Source: Burkholderiales bacterium (GTDB lineage Bacteria; Pseudomonadota; Gammaproteobacteria; Burkholderiales; Burkholderiaceae). Taken from it: DNA of 49,364 nt. How positions within the stretch are numbered: the stretch's first letter is position 1; every line of letters starts with the position of its first letter. The notes under the pieces were generated by a model. The model saw only the letters and a program-made list of their open reading frames with translations. It was not told the DNA's origin and made no database searches. The stretch covers positions 1-49,364 of the forward strand of contig CANBQJ010000002.1 of the NCBI GenBank assembly GCA_947371645.1. Direction: 5' to 3'. Positions 30,134 through 44,457 of this stretch are shown here, piece by piece. The position numbers and the translations under genes are program-made.

Positions 30134-31270
30134 ATGAACAGCCCTTCTTCCCCATCCTCGCCCCAGGACGACGCTGCGCAAGCCGCCGCCCAGGCGGCAC
30201 TGCAGCTCGTCACCGACCCGCTCACTGGCCACGACTGGGTCAGCACCCGCCAGCTCAAGTCGCTGACGGTGGCCAATGGCATTGCCACAGTCGACATTGC
30301 CCTGCCCTACCCGGCCCGGTCGCAATGGCCCGCCTACACCGCACGCGTGACGCAAGCCCTGAGCGCGGTGCCTGGCATCCAGGGCGTGGACGTCAGCTGG
30401 CGCACCGAAGTCAAAGCCCACGCCGCCACCCGTGGCCAGGCCCTGATCCCCGGCGTGCGCAATGTGGTGGCTGTGGCGTCCGGCAAGGGCGGTGTCGGCA
30501 AGAGCACCACGGCCGTCAACCTGGCCCTGGCCCTGGCCGCGGAAGGTGCCCGCGTGGGCATGCTCGACGCAGACATCTACGGCCCCAGCCAACCCCTGAT
30601 GCTGGGCCTGAGCGGCAAGCCCGACAGCCCGGACGGCAAGACCATCAACCCGCCCATCAGCTTTGGCCTGCAGATGATGTCCATGGGCCTGCTGGTGGAA
30701 AACGACGCCGCCACCATCTGGCGCGGCCCCATGGCCAGCCAGGCTTTCGACCAATTGCTGCGTCTGTCCAACTGGGGCCAACCTGGTGAGCCCCTGGACT
30801 ACCTGATCGTCGACATGCCCCCGGGCACGGGCGACATCCACCTCAGCATGTGCCAGAAGGCCCCGCTGACCGCCGCCGTCATCGTGACCACCCCGCAAGA
30901 CATCGCCCTGCTGGACGCCAAAAAAGGCCTGCAGATGTTCGAAAAGGTCAGCGTGCCGGTGCTGGGCGTGGTCGAGAACATGGCCGTCTTCCACTGCCCC
31001 CACTGCGGCAAGGATTCGCACATCTTTGGTCACGATGGTGGCCAGCGCATGGCCGAACAGTTCAAGGTGCCGCTGCTGGGGGCCATGCCCCTGGACATGG
31101 GCATCCGCGAACAGGCAGACAGCGGACGCCCCATCCTGGTGGCCGCGCCAGACAGCGCGGTGGCCCTGCTCTACAAGGCCATGGCCCGCCAGATGGCCGC
31201 CAGCCTGTCGCTGTTGCCCAAGGACTACAGCAGCAAGATGCCCGGCGTCAGCGTCCAGCCCAAGGCCTGA
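30134..31270 (+). CDS. apbC: Iron-sulfur cluster carrier protein ApbC/Mrp
   Basis: A 378-residue P-loop ATPase that carries 4Fe-4S clusters to apoproteins. The N-terminal ~95 residues are a MIP18/DUF59-like domain; the ATPase has the deviant Walker A SGKGGVGKST, MLDADIYGPSQP, VDMPPGTGDIH, and a CPHCG motif near residue 295 for cluster binding. Three starts are possible (GTG 30098, ATG 30110, ATG 30134); the last begins closest to the conserved domain. Divergent from metG across about 145 bp that must hold both promoters. Confidence 0.92.
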   Translation: MNSPSSPSSPQDDAAQAAAQAALQLVTDPLTGHDWVSTRQLKSLTVANGIATVDIALPYPARSQWPAYTARVTQALSAVPGIQGVDVSWRTEVKAHAATRGQALIPGVRNVVAVASGKGGVGKSTTAVNLALALAAEGARVGMLDADIYGPSQPLMLGLSGKPDSPDGKTINPPISFGLQMMSMGLLVENDAATIWRGPMASQAFDQLLRLSNWGQPGEPLDYLIVDMPPGTGDIHLSMCQKAPLTAAVIVTTPQDIALLDAKKGLQMFEKVSVPVLGVVENMAVFHCPHCGKDSHIFGHDGGQRMAEQFKVPLLGAMPLDMGIREQADSGRPILVAAPDSAVALLYKAMARQMAASLSLLPKDYSSKMPGVSVQPKA

Positions 31271-31320
31271 CACACTGATCGCCAGCCTTCCAGCGCCCCT
31301 GCACACCAGCCTTCACCACC

Positions 31321-33996
31321 ATGCCGCCCAACGCCTTTGCCGAAGACGCCTGGTTTGACCTGGTGCCCATGGCCATGCTGGAATTCAGCGAGCATGGCCG
31401 CGTGCTGCGCGGCAACCCCGCGATCAGCGGCCTGCTGGGCTACACCATCCCCTCTGGCAGCGCCCTGGCCGATTTGCCGCAAGCCTTGCAGCGCCTGTGC
31501 GGCTGGGATGCCCCCTTGGCCCTGCTGGCCCTGGGCCCTGAAGACCCGCCCCAGGTCAACCATGTCAACCAGACCCGGCACAACGCCGCGCCGGTGAGCC
31601 TGCGCAGCCAGGTCTGGGCTGCGGGCACGCACCGCGATGACGGCCCTCGCCGCTTCTTGTGCGCGGTCAAGGAAACGGCCTCCAGCGATGTGGGTGCACC
31701 CGCGCCCAGCGGCATCCAGATCGCCTCGGACGCCGACGCCGCGCCGGTGCCCGACCAGGGCCAGTTGCTGCACGAACTGGGCACCATCCTGGAGAGCACG
31801 CCCTCGGGCATCGCCTACTTCCGCAACGACACCCTGGTGCGGTGCAACCGGCGCTTCGAGCGCATGCTGGGCCTCACCCCCGGCACCATGACCGGCCAGA
31901 GCCTCAAGGCCTTGCTGTCCAGCGACCCGCGCATTGACCGCGTGGTCACCGAGACCGCCACCGAGCTGCTCAGCAGCGCGCAGTTCGAAAGCGAGCTCGA
32001 GATCGTCGTGCCCGGCCACCCGCAACGGTGGTATGCCCTGCTCGTCAAGCGCATCGGCCTGTCCATCGAGCCCATGGAGGTGATCGCGGTCCTCACCGAC
32101 ATCACCAACCTGCGTGCCCAGCAGGCCCGCCTGGACGCCCTCGGCCGCGACCGCGACCTGATGTTTTCCTTGTCTGGCGTGGGCATTGCCTTCGTGCGCG
32201 ATGGCCTCATCCAGAGCGCCAACTCGGCCCTGGCCCACCTGATCGACGAAGACGCGCCCTTGATGGGTCGCCCCTGGGTGAGCCTCTACGCACAAGAAGC
32301 CGACCTGCTCAATGACCCCGAAGCGCAAAGCATGTTGCGCAGCCTGGGCCACTGGCATGGTGAGCGGGCCCTGCGCCTGGCTGGCGGCGGCAGCCTGTGG
32401 ACCGAGCTGTCCATGCGCCTGGTCAACCCCGAGCGCCCGGAAGAAGGGTTCATCGCCTCCTTCGTGAACGTGGATGCCCGCCACCGCGCCGAAGAGCGCC
32501 TGACCATGCAGGCCGACCGCACCCGTGCCATCCTCGACTCGGTCTTCGTGGGCATCGTCACGCTGGACGAACACGGCATCGCCTGGATGAACCGCTCGGC
32601 ACGCCGCATGTTCGCGGGCGACCTGGCCGACTTCGTGGGCCACCCCCTGAGCACCGTGGCCACGTCCGACCTGGACCACCCCTTCCGCCTCACCGACTAC
32701 CTCGACGAGCTGCAAGACGGCCAGTCCCACACCTTCGAGTGCCAGGTGATGGGACGAGATGGCCGCGTGTTCTGGGTGGTCGGCAACGCCGTGGTGACCC
32801 TGGGCGAAGACAACAGCCGCCAGATCACCTATGCGCTGCTGGACATCGACCGCCGCCGCGAAGCAGAAGCCCAGACGGCTGAGGCCCGCGCCACCTTGCA
32901 GCGCATCATCGAGGTCGCGCCCATGGCCATCCAGCTGGTGGACGCGCGCCGCCTGGAGCTGCTGCAGGCCAACCAGGCGGCTGCTGCCTTCATCAAACAA
33001 GACCCGGCCCAGGCCCTGGGCAAGCCCCCTGAAGCGCTCTATGACGCCGACCGCGCCCGCGTGCTGCGTGGCGACATGCAGCTGGCGCTGGACAAGGGCG
33101 AACGCGTGCACCGCGAGTACAGCTTCCAGAACCGCAACAACAGCCAGCAGATCTGGGACGTGAGCTTCCAGCCTCTGGCCCGCGAAGGCGAAGGCACCGA
33201 TCAGGTGCTGCTGGTGGCCTCGGACGTCACCGAACAGCGCGCCGCCGAACAGGCCCGCCTGGAAGCCGCCATCTCTCAACGCGAGATGCTGGTCAAGGAA
33301 GTGCACCACCGCATCAAGAACAACCTGCAGGGTGTGGCCGGCTTGCTGCAGCAGATCGCCGCACGCAAGCCCGAGGTGGCGGGCGCCATCTCCGAGGTGG
33401 TGGGCCAGGTGCAGGCCATCGCTCAGGTGTACGGGCTGCAGGTGGGCGCGGGCGGCCCGCTCAAGCTCAAGGCCGTGCTCGACGCCATCGCGCAATCGGT
33501 GCAGCGCACCTTCAACCGCCCCATCGAGCTCAGCGCCGAAGGCATGTACACGCTGGACTGGCAGCTGCCCGAAGCCGAGTCCATCCCCATCGCGCTGTGC
33601 CTCAATGAACTGCTGACCAACGCCCACAAGCACGGCCCCGGGCCACAGCCGCTGCGTTGCAGATTGCAATCGTCGGAACAAGCCGTGTCCATCGACATCC
33701 ACAGTCCAGGCCAGTTGCCACCCGGTTTCAGCCTGGACCGCGTCCCGGGCGGGGTGTCTGGCTTGGGACTGGTGCGGGCCCTGTTGCCCAGGCGCAGCGC
33801 CAAACTGACGATCACACAAGATGGCGCCGAGGTGCTCACCCGCATCCAGCTCAGCCCACCCGGCATCCACCTGGAAGCCAGCCCCCCCTCGCTGGGGGAA
33901 CCCGCTGGTCAACAGATTGCGCTTTGGCCACAATGGTCGCAGGATCACCCCACCACGGGCACCGGTCCGCGACACAATACAGGGGCCCGGCATTGA
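31321..33996 (+). CDS. Multi-PAS sensor histidine kinase, HisKA_2 type (PdtaS-like)
   Basis: An 891-residue soluble sensor with no membrane segment. It has four or five consecutive PAS modules (about 10-120, 155-265, 275-395, 400-520, 530-645; for example MLEFSEHGRVLRGN, TPSGIAYFRNDTLVRCN, DSVFVGIVTLDEHG). The transmitter begins with KEVHHRIKNNLQGV (His-His at 662-663), the HisKA_2 signature, followed by an HATPase whose N box is NELLTNAHKH. Such kinases usually pair with ANTAR regulators, and one is encoded 44 bp downstream. It probably senses a cytosolic signal through PAS ligands or redox state; the signal is unknown. Cognate pairing is inferred from adjacency and family. Confidence 0.85.
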   Translation: MPPNAFAEDAWFDLVPMAMLEFSEHGRVLRGNPAISGLLGYTIPSGSALADLPQALQRLCGWDAPLALLALGPEDPPQVNHVNQTRHNAAPVSLRSQVWAAGTHRDDGPRRFLCAVKETASSDVGAPAPSGIQIASDADAAPVPDQGQLLHELGTILESTPSGIAYFRNDTLVRCNRRFERMLGLTPGTMTGQSLKALLSSDPRIDRVVTETATELLSSAQFESELEIVVPGHPQRWYALLVKRIGLSIEPMEVIAVLTDITNLRAQQARLDALGRDRDLMFSLSGVGIAFVRDGLIQSANSALAHLIDEDAPLMGRPWVSLYAQEADLLNDPEAQSMLRSLGHWHGERALRLAGGGSLWTELSMRLVNPERPEEGFIASFVNVDARHRAEERLTMQADRTRAILDSVFVGIVTLDEHGIAWMNRSARRMFAGDLADFVGHPLSTVATSDLDHPFRLTDYLDELQDGQSHTFECQVMGRDGRVFWVVGNAVVTLGEDNSRQITYALLDIDRRREAEAQTAEARATLQRIIEVAPMAIQLVDARRLELLQANQAAAAFIKQDPAQALGKPPEALYDADRARVLRGDMQLALDKGERVHREYSFQNRNNSQQIWDVSFQPLAREGEGTDQVLLVASDVTEQRAAEQARLEAAISQREMLVKEVHHRIKNNLQGVAGLLQQIAARKPEVAGAISEVVGQVQAIAQVYGLQVGAGGPLKLKAVLDAIAQSVQRTFNRPIELSAEGMYTLDWQLPEAESIPIALCLNELLTNAHKHGPGPQPLRCRLQSSEQAVSIDIHSPGQLPPGFSLDRVPGGVSGLGLVRALLPRRSAKLTITQDGAEVLTRIQLSPPGIHLEASPPSLGEPAGQQIALWPQWSQDHPTTGTGPRHNTGARH

Positions 33997-34040
33997 ACGC
34001 GGGCGATTAAAGGCAGTTCAGGGCGGCTGAGGGTACAAGC

Positions 34041-34673
34041 GTGCAGCAAAAAGGCAAGATCTTGGTGGTGGACGATGACCGGCTGGTGCTGGCCACGCTC
34101 ACCCACGGCCTGGCGCAGGCGGGTTACGAAGTCATCGACGCTGACAATGGCGACGATGCCATCTTGCTGGCGCGCGAACACAAGCCGGAACTGGCGCTGC
34201 TGGACATCCGCATGGAAGGCAAGTCCGGCTTTGACGTGGCCGCCTACCTGCGCGAGTACTGCCAGATTCCTTTCATGTTCCTCTCTGCTTTCTCTGACGA
34301 GGCCACCGTCAGCCAGGTCAAAAGCCTGGGCGCGCTGAGCTACCTGGTCAAGCCGCTGGACATCCAGCAGATCGTGCCTGCCGTGGAAGCGGCCTTTGCC
34401 AACCGGCCCAAGGCGTTGGCTGCTGCGGCAGCGGCGGCCATGGCGAGCACCTCATTGGCCACAGCAGCCACGGCGGCCTCGGCAGACACCAACGCCCTGG
34501 CCCAGACGGTCTCGCTGGCGGTGGGCATCGTCATGCACCGGCATTCCCTGGGCCGCCAGGCCGCGCTGACCCGCCTGCGTCAGCAGGCTCAGCATGAGGG
34601 TTGCAGCATCGAAGCCATCAGCGAACGCCTGCTGAACGCCCAGGAAGTCATGGCCGGCCTGGGCTCGCTCTGA
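34041..34673 (+). CDS. Response regulator with ANTAR RNA-binding domain (PdtaR-like)
   Basis: A 210-residue regulator: receiver domain (KILVVDDDRLVLATL, phosphoacceptor Asp55 in LLDIRMEG, Lys in YLVKPLD), an Ala-rich linker of about 30 residues, and a C-terminal ANTAR domain (LAVGIVMHRHSLGRQAALTRLR, ISERLLNAQEV). ANTAR proteins bind pairs of hairpins in nascent RNA and prevent transcription termination. The GTG start at 34041 is supported by GAGGG at 34029-34033 with a 7-nt spacer. It is the likely partner of the HisKA_2 kinase just upstream. The alanine-rich linker is longer than in typical PdtaR. Confidence 0.88.
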   Translation: MQQKGKILVVDDDRLVLATLTHGLAQAGYEVIDADNGDDAILLAREHKPELALLDIRMEGKSGFDVAAYLREYCQIPFMFLSAFSDEATVSQVKSLGALSYLVKPLDIQQIVPAVEAAFANRPKALAAAAAAAMASTSLATAATAASADTNALAQTVSLAVGIVMHRHSLGRQAALTRLRQQAQHEGCSIEAISERLLNAQEVMAGLGSL

Positions 34674-34695
34674 GCCCCCTGCCGGGCCTTGCGCT

Positions 34696-35880
34696 TCACA
34701 CCAGCTTTTGCTGCGCCGTGGTGATGTCCATCAGCGTGAAATAAAAGCAAGCGCCTTCGCCCGGCTTGGCTTCGGCCCACACCCGGCCACCGTGGCGCCG
34801 CACGATCTGCTGCACCCCGGCCAGGCCCACCCCCGTGCCCGGGAACTCTTTGGCGCTGTGCAGGCGCTGGAACATGCCAAAGAGCTTGTCGGCGTGCTGC
34901 ATGTCGAAGCCCGCCCCGTTGTCGCGCACGAAGTAGACCGCCGGGTTGGTGGCCGCCACACAGCCCACGGACACCCAGGGTTGCGACACCTTGGCGCTGT
35001 ACTTGATGGCATTGCCCACCAGGTTGTCCAGCACGCGGCGCAGCATCACCGGGTCGGCATCGGTCAGCAAGCCGGGCTCCACCTCGAATTGAACGGCCGC
35101 CGCGGTGGCACCGTCGCCCAGCACGGCCTGCGCAGCGCCGAGGTCGCGGCACACCTCATCGGCCATGGCCGACACGTCCACCACGCTGCGCTCCAGGCCG
35201 GTGCTGCCCAGTTGCGCCTGCGCCAGGATGGCGTCGATCATCCCGGACATGCGCGACGAGGCCGCCAGCACGCGGTCCAGGTGATCCAGACCCAGGCGCC
35301 CCAGCCCGGCGGCAAAGTCTTCCTTGACGATGCGCACGAAGCCATCGACCACCCGCAGCGGCGCCCGCAGGTCGTGCGACAGGGCGTAGCGAAGGGCTTC
35401 TTGCTCGGCCGGGGTCATGCCCGGCTCTTCGCCGCCTGAAGCCTGAGCAGGTGCCGGGCCCAGCAGTGGCTGGCACAAGCCCTGGTAGCCCACACACAGG
35501 CCCTGGTCGTCGCGCAGGGGCGCGCCCCGCAGCGAGACCATGGCCTCGCCACCTTGCGCTTCTCGTGCGGGCCACCAGCCAGGCAATGCGGCTGGCCAGG
35601 GCAACAGCAGAGGCTGGCCCCAGCCCACGCCCTGGCTCATCAAATAGGCCATGTGCTGCCAGCCGGCAGACTGGTGCTGGCCGATGTCCCACAAAGCCAG
35701 CCAGGCGGGCCGCAATGCCAGGTGATCGGACAGGGCCTGCCAATTGAGCCGGATGTCGGCGTCGCCACCCGCTGCACCCGGGCGGAAAGTGATCAGGCGG
35801 CCCTCCACGTCAGTGCGCCAATACCAGCCCGCCACCCATTCCTGAAGGGATTCCGGCAGGGGTGTTGCGGAGGGCGTCAT
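34696..35880 (-). CDS. Sensor histidine kinase (PAS-HisKA-HATPase)
   Basis: A 394-residue soluble kinase with an N-terminal PAS-like sensory region (WVAGWYWRTDVEGRLITF to GAPLRDDQGLCVGYQGL), HisKA with SHDLRAPLRVVDGF (His169), and a complete HATPase (NLVGNAIKYSAK, DNGAGFDM, GTGVGLAGVQQIVRRHGG). The HisKA motif and the order are like bacteriophytochrome-type kinases, but no chromophore domain is present. No receiver is fused or adjacent on its strand; possible partners are the convergent ANTAR regulator or the receivers of the divergent hybrid kinase. ATG 35880 is preferred over 35907. Confidence 0.85.
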   Translation of the reverse strand: MTPSATPLPESLQEWVAGWYWRTDVEGRLITFRPGAAGGDADIRLNWQALSDHLALRPAWLALWDIGQHQSAGWQHMAYLMSQGVGWGQPLLLPWPAALPGWWPAREAQGGEAMVSLRGAPLRDDQGLCVGYQGLCQPLLGPAPAQASGGEEPGMTPAEQEALRYALSHDLRAPLRVVDGFVRIVKEDFAAGLGRLGLDHLDRVLAASSRMSGMIDAILAQAQLGSTGLERSVVDVSAMADEVCRDLGAAQAVLGDGATAAAVQFEVEPGLLTDADPVMLRRVLDNLVGNAIKYSAKVSQPWVSVGCVAATNPAVYFVRDNGAGFDMQHADKLFGMFQRLHSAKEFPGTGVGLAGVQQIVRRHGGRVWAEAKPGEGACFYFTLMDITTAQQKLV

Positions 35881-36199
35881 GCCAGCATCCTCAGGCCAAA
35901 CAGCCATCAGGTGGGGCCACCGGGAGACCGCCGTGGCACATCGGCCACAAACGCTGCGGATACCCCCATGGGAGCGACGAGATGGTCACGAGAGCAGGAG
36001 ACATTCTCATATGCGCCAGAAACTCGGCTCATGCGATTGTATGAACCAGGGCAAGGGGTTTCTTCTGCTGGCTGAGGATTTCATCAAAACGTTAAAGTCT
36101 GTGAATTATTGGACGATTGCCACAGTATGCCCAGGGCAATACGCGGTCAACCACCTGGGATTCCTTAGGAAATTGTTCTTGATTTCACCCGCCGTACCC
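35881..36199. other. Divergent intergenic region between two kinase genes
   Basis: This 319-bp stretch must hold promoters for both the minus-strand kinase and the hybrid kinase. The part from 36060 to 36190 is clearly richer in A+T than its surroundings. The hybrid kinase frame stays open through it, and an ATG at 36011 with AGGAG at 35996-36000 is an alternative start. No RNA gene or repeat is evident. Confidence 0.5.
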
Positions 36200-40443
<4,244 letters not shown>

Positions 40444-40447
<4 letters not shown>

Positions 40448-42684
40448 GCCTCAACAGCGCCTTCGCCGAGCTGGACCAGGAAGAACAGGCCCGCGTCCTG
40501 CTCGTCGACGACGACGAAGTCAACCTGCTGCTGACGTCCATCGCCCTGCGCGAACGCGGCTTTGCCATCTACGAGGCCAGTTCAGGTGAGCAGGCGCTGC
40601 AACTGATGGCCGACATCGTCCCCGACGTGGTCGTGCTGGACGCCGTGATGCCTGGCCTGGACGGCTTTGCCACCTGCGTCGAACTGCGCCACCTGCCTGG
40701 GTTCGAGTCCACCCCCGTGCTGATGCTGACCGGCCTGGACGACGAGGCCTCCATCACACGCGCCTATGAAGTGGGCGCCACCGACTTTTTCGTCAAGAGC
40801 ACCCAGTGGAGCCTGCTGGCCGGCCGCCTGCGCTACCTGCTGCGCGCCTCCCGAACCCGAGACGAACTGGAGCGCAGCAAGGCCAAGCTGGCCCGCGCGC
40901 AAGACCTGGCCCGCATGGGCAGCTTCGACTGGCGCCGTGGCGTGGGCGACCTCAGCTTCTCGCTGGAAGGCCTGCGCGTCTTCGGTCTGGGGCCCAACGA
41001 CCAGATGGGACTGCGCCAGATCATCCGCCTGATGCCGCACGAAGAGCAAAGCGGCTTCATGCGCATCCTGCGCGAGGTGCTCAACCACGGCACCGTGCTG
41101 TGCAACGACATCCAGGTCAGCTTGCTGGATGGCCGCCAGCGCATCCTGCACATCGAGGCCGAGCCCGAGTTCAACGAACAGGCCAACCTCGTGGGCTACA
41201 CGGGCATCGTGCAGGACGTGACCGACCGCCGCCTGGCCGAAGACCAGATCAAGCACCTGGCCAACTTCGACACCCTCACCGGCCTGCCCAACCGCCGGCA
41301 GGTCTTCTGGCGCAGCGAACGCGCGCTCGAACACGCCAAGCGCCTGCAACACGGTGTGGCCCTGCTGCAAGTGGGCCTGGACCGCTTCAAGATCATCAAC
41401 GAAAACCTGGGCCACCACGCCGGTGACGAGCTGTTGATCGAAGTGGCACGCCGCCTGCGCACCTGTGTTCGCCACACCGACCAGGTCATCGAAGGCGGGC
41501 TGGACCAGATCGGGCAGCGCTCGCACCGCACCCTGGAGGCGGTGGGCCGCCTGGGCGCCGACGAGTTCGTGGTGCTGTTGCCCGAAGTGGGCAGCGAAGC
41601 CGAAGCGGTCGATACCGCGCGCAAGTTGCTGGAAGCCCTGCGTGACCCCATGATGGCCGCCGGCCAGGAATGCTTCATCACCGCCAGCGTGGGCGTGGCC
41701 GTCTACCCGGCGCACGGGCAGAACGTGGCCGACCTGCTGCGCCATGCCGACGTGGCCATGGACCTGGCCAAGAGCCAGGGCCGCAACACCGCCCAGCTCT
41801 ACGACCCGCAACTGGCCAGCAAGGGCCGCGTGCGCCTGGACCTGGACACCGCCCTGCACAAGGCCCTGGAGCGCCGCGAACTGGTCTTGTATTACCAGCC
41901 CAAGATCGATGTGCGCACCAGCCGCATGGTGGGCGCCGAAGCGCTGATGCGCTGGCAGCGTGGGGGTCAGCTGGTCTCCCCCGCCGATTTCATCCCCCTG
42001 GCCGAAGCCACCGGCCTGATCAACGAGATGAGCCTGTGGGCCATCGAAGAAGCAGCCATCCAGACCAAGCGCTGGAAGGAAGCCTTCGGCTTTGATGCCT
42101 CGATTGCCGTGAACCTGCCCAGCCGCCTGTTCGAACAGCGCGACCTGGTCGACAAGATCCAGGCCATCCTGGAACGCCAGGGCGTCGAGCCCCGCAGCAT
42201 CGAACTGGAAATCACCGAAACCGGCCTGATGAAGGACCTGCAAGGCGTGGTGCCCTCGCTGCACCGCCTCAACCAGCTGGGCACCGAGATCTCCATCGAC
42301 GACTTCGGCACGGGCTACTCGTCGCTGTCCTACCTCACCACCTTGCCGATCAGCGAGCTCAAGATCGACCGCTCCTTCGTGCAGGACCTCGGCAACACCC
42401 CTCAAAGTGGCGCGGTGGTGTCGGCGATCATCGCCCTGGCCCGTGCCTTGGGCCTGCGTGTGATCGCCGAAGGCGTTGAAAACGTCACGCAGATGGAGGT
42501 GCTCTACAACCTCGGTTGCCACATCTGTCAGGGATACTTGTTTGCCCGCCCGATGCCCGCTGACCAGGTCGAAAAGTGGGTGCAAGATGCACAGAACGGC
42601 CAGACCCTGCCCCGCATCGACATGGATGCGGACGGCGGGATCGCCCTGAGCACGGCACCCGGCAGCGTGCGAATGGGCCACTGA
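40444..42684 (+). CDS. REC-PAS-GGDEF-EAL cyclic-di-GMP phosphodiesterase
   Basis: A 746-residue response regulator of cyclic-di-GMP turnover. Receiver with Asp66 (VLDAVMPGLDG), a PAS module (about 150-265), a GGDEF domain whose active site is degenerate (GADEF, 371-375) and interrupted by an insertion of about 20 residues before it, and an EAL domain with the expected set: EALMRW (Glu499), AVNLPSR, ELEITETG, IDDFGTGYSS, LKIDRSFV, AEGVE and CQGYLF. It should therefore break down cyclic-di-GMP, with the GGDEF part regulatory. Its ATG overlaps the stop of the hybrid kinase, whose Hpt probably phosphorylates its receiver; that link is inferred. Confidence 0.88.
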
Positions 42685-42697
42685 ACCACGAGCCCAC

Positions 42698-44437
42698 ATG
42701 CCCGACGTCACCACTCCCGCACAACTGGCCAAGGCCGCACTGCGGCGGCTGGCCGAGAAGCAGCAAGAGCCCACCCCCGAGAACTTCCGCAAGGCCTATG
42801 AGGCCGAGCTGGGCTCGCCCGCGCCCGCCGACGCGACCGACGCCAAGGCGACAGGGCGCAGCGATGCCGATGAAGGCCAGCGCTGGTCAGCCCTGGTGCA
42901 CAAGATCGTCAAGGGTGCGGACCGTGGCGGCAAGCAGTGGACCGCGGCGCGCAAGAAGGACAGCCTGCAGCGGGTGCTCGACGGCAGCAAGGGCTCTGGC
43001 GAGCGCCTGCACCAGCGCCTGAGCCAGTTGGTCCAGAGCTGGGACAGCGACAAGCTCGACGGCAACGTGGCCGATGAGGGCGCTTCAGAGGCGGCACCCG
43101 GCGCCTTGCCTCCTCAGGTCGCGGCGCCCGCAGCGGGCTCCGCTCATCCCGACACCGTCGTTGCAACGGCCGTCACAGCGGCACCAGCGGCATCCCCCTC
43201 GATTGCCCCCGCCGACGACGGCTGGCGGCAAGCCCTGCACCACCACGGCCTGGCCGGCCTGCAAGCGCAGGTGCGGGCCGCTTTGCCCAACGGCAGCACA
43301 CCGGCTCAGGAAGCCGATGCGGCCTTGCAGCAAGCCGTGGCCGCCCTCCGGGACGCCCCCTCATCCGAAGAAGCCACCGTCCATGGCGTGCGCGCGGCAT
43401 TCGATGATGCCTGCCACCAGGCCCGCCGCATCATCGACCACCGCCACACCCTGGTCGACCAGCTCACCGGCCTGTGCCAGACGCTGACCGACAGCCTCAC
43501 CGAACTGGCCGAAGAAGACAGCTGGGCGCAGGGCCAGTGCGAGGTCATGCGCCACCACCTGCACGATGGCCTGCACATGCGTGGTGTGCGCCAGGTGCAG
43601 CAACTGCTCGATGACACCCGCCAGCGCCACCAGGCCTTGAAGGCCGAACGCGAAGCCGCACGTCAGGCGCTCAAGGGCCTGATCCACCAGATGCTGCACG
43701 ACATCAGCGCGCTGGGCCAGACCACAGACCGTTTCCATCAGAACCTGGGCCAGTACGCCGACACCATCGGCCGTGCCGACACGCTGGAAGGCCTGGCCGG
43801 CGTGGTGCGTGAAATGGTGGAAGAAAGCCGCACCGTGCAGGTGGCCGTGGCCCACACGCAAGAGCGCATGCAGGCCGAGCACAGCCGTGCCACCGCCCTG
43901 AACGACCGCGTGCTGGTGCTCGAAGACGAGATCCGCCAGCTGTCGCAAGAGGTGTCCACCGACCCGCTCACCCAGATCGCCAACCGGCGCGGCATGATGC
44001 AGGCCTTCGAAGTGGAGCAAGCCCGCGTGCAGCGCGAGGGCGCGCCCCTGGCCATCGGCATCCTGGACGTCGACAACTTCAAGAAGCTCAACGACTCGCT
44101 GGGGCACCAGACGGGTGACGTGGCCTTGAAGTTCCTTGCCCGCCGCGTCAGCGACTGCCTGCGGCCGCAAGACGTGGTGGCCCGCTATGGCGGCGAAGAG
44201 TTTGTGGTGCTGCTGCCCGGCATCGACCACACCGAGGGTCAGCTGGTCCTGACCCGGCTGCAACGCACCTTGAGCGCCGAATTCTTCACCCACGAAGACA
44301 AGCAGGTGTTCATCACCTTCTCGGCGGGCGTGACGCTCTACCGCTCCGGCGAAACCGTGGAAGCGGCGCTGGAGCGCGCCGACTTGGGGCTGTACGAAGC
44401 CAAGCGCACGGGCAAGAACAAGACCTGCGTGGGCTGA
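42698..44437 (+). CDS. Diguanylate cyclase (GGDEF) with helical N-terminal region
   Basis: A 579-residue protein: about 400 residues of helical, coiled-coil-prone sequence with an Ala/Pro linker (about 110-170), then a GGDEF domain. DPLTQIANRRGM opens it, the active site is GGEEF (498-502), and RPQD (489-492) lies five residues before, the standard inhibitory I-site. It should make cyclic-di-GMP with product feedback. The arrangement of an N-terminal helical region followed by GGDEF resembles the SiaD/DgcP-like DUF-GGDEF proteins. It starts 13 bp after the EAL gene, so synthesis and breakdown enzymes are co-expressed with the hybrid kinase. Confidence 0.88.
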   Translation: MPDVTTPAQLAKAALRRLAEKQQEPTPENFRKAYEAELGSPAPADATDAKATGRSDADEGQRWSALVHKIVKGADRGGKQWTAARKKDSLQRVLDGSKGSGERLHQRLSQLVQSWDSDKLDGNVADEGASEAAPGALPPQVAAPAAGSAHPDTVVATAVTAAPAASPSIAPADDGWRQALHHHGLAGLQAQVRAALPNGSTPAQEADAALQQAVAALRDAPSSEEATVHGVRAAFDDACHQARRIIDHRHTLVDQLTGLCQTLTDSLTELAEEDSWAQGQCEVMRHHLHDGLHMRGVRQVQQLLDDTRQRHQALKAEREAARQALKGLIHQMLHDISALGQTTDRFHQNLGQYADTIGRADTLEGLAGVVREMVEESRTVQVAVAHTQERMQAEHSRATALNDRVLVLEDEIRQLSQEVSTDPLTQIANRRGMMQAFEVEQARVQREGAPLAIGILDVDNFKKLNDSLGHQTGDVALKFLARRVSDCLRPQDVVARYGGEEFVVLLPGIDHTEGQLVLTRLQRTLSAEFFTHEDKQVFITFSAGVTLYRSGETVEAALERADLGLYEAKRTGKNKTCVG

Positions 44438-44457
44438 TCGGCACCGCTGGACGCCAC

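Noticed and set aside
36093..36119. TAAA-N15-GACGATTG, resembling a FliA (sigma-28) promoter before the hybrid kinase
   Set aside because: Only five of eight bases match the -10 consensus GCCGATAA; such matches are expected by chance in a 319-bp gap. No flagellar genes are in the window.
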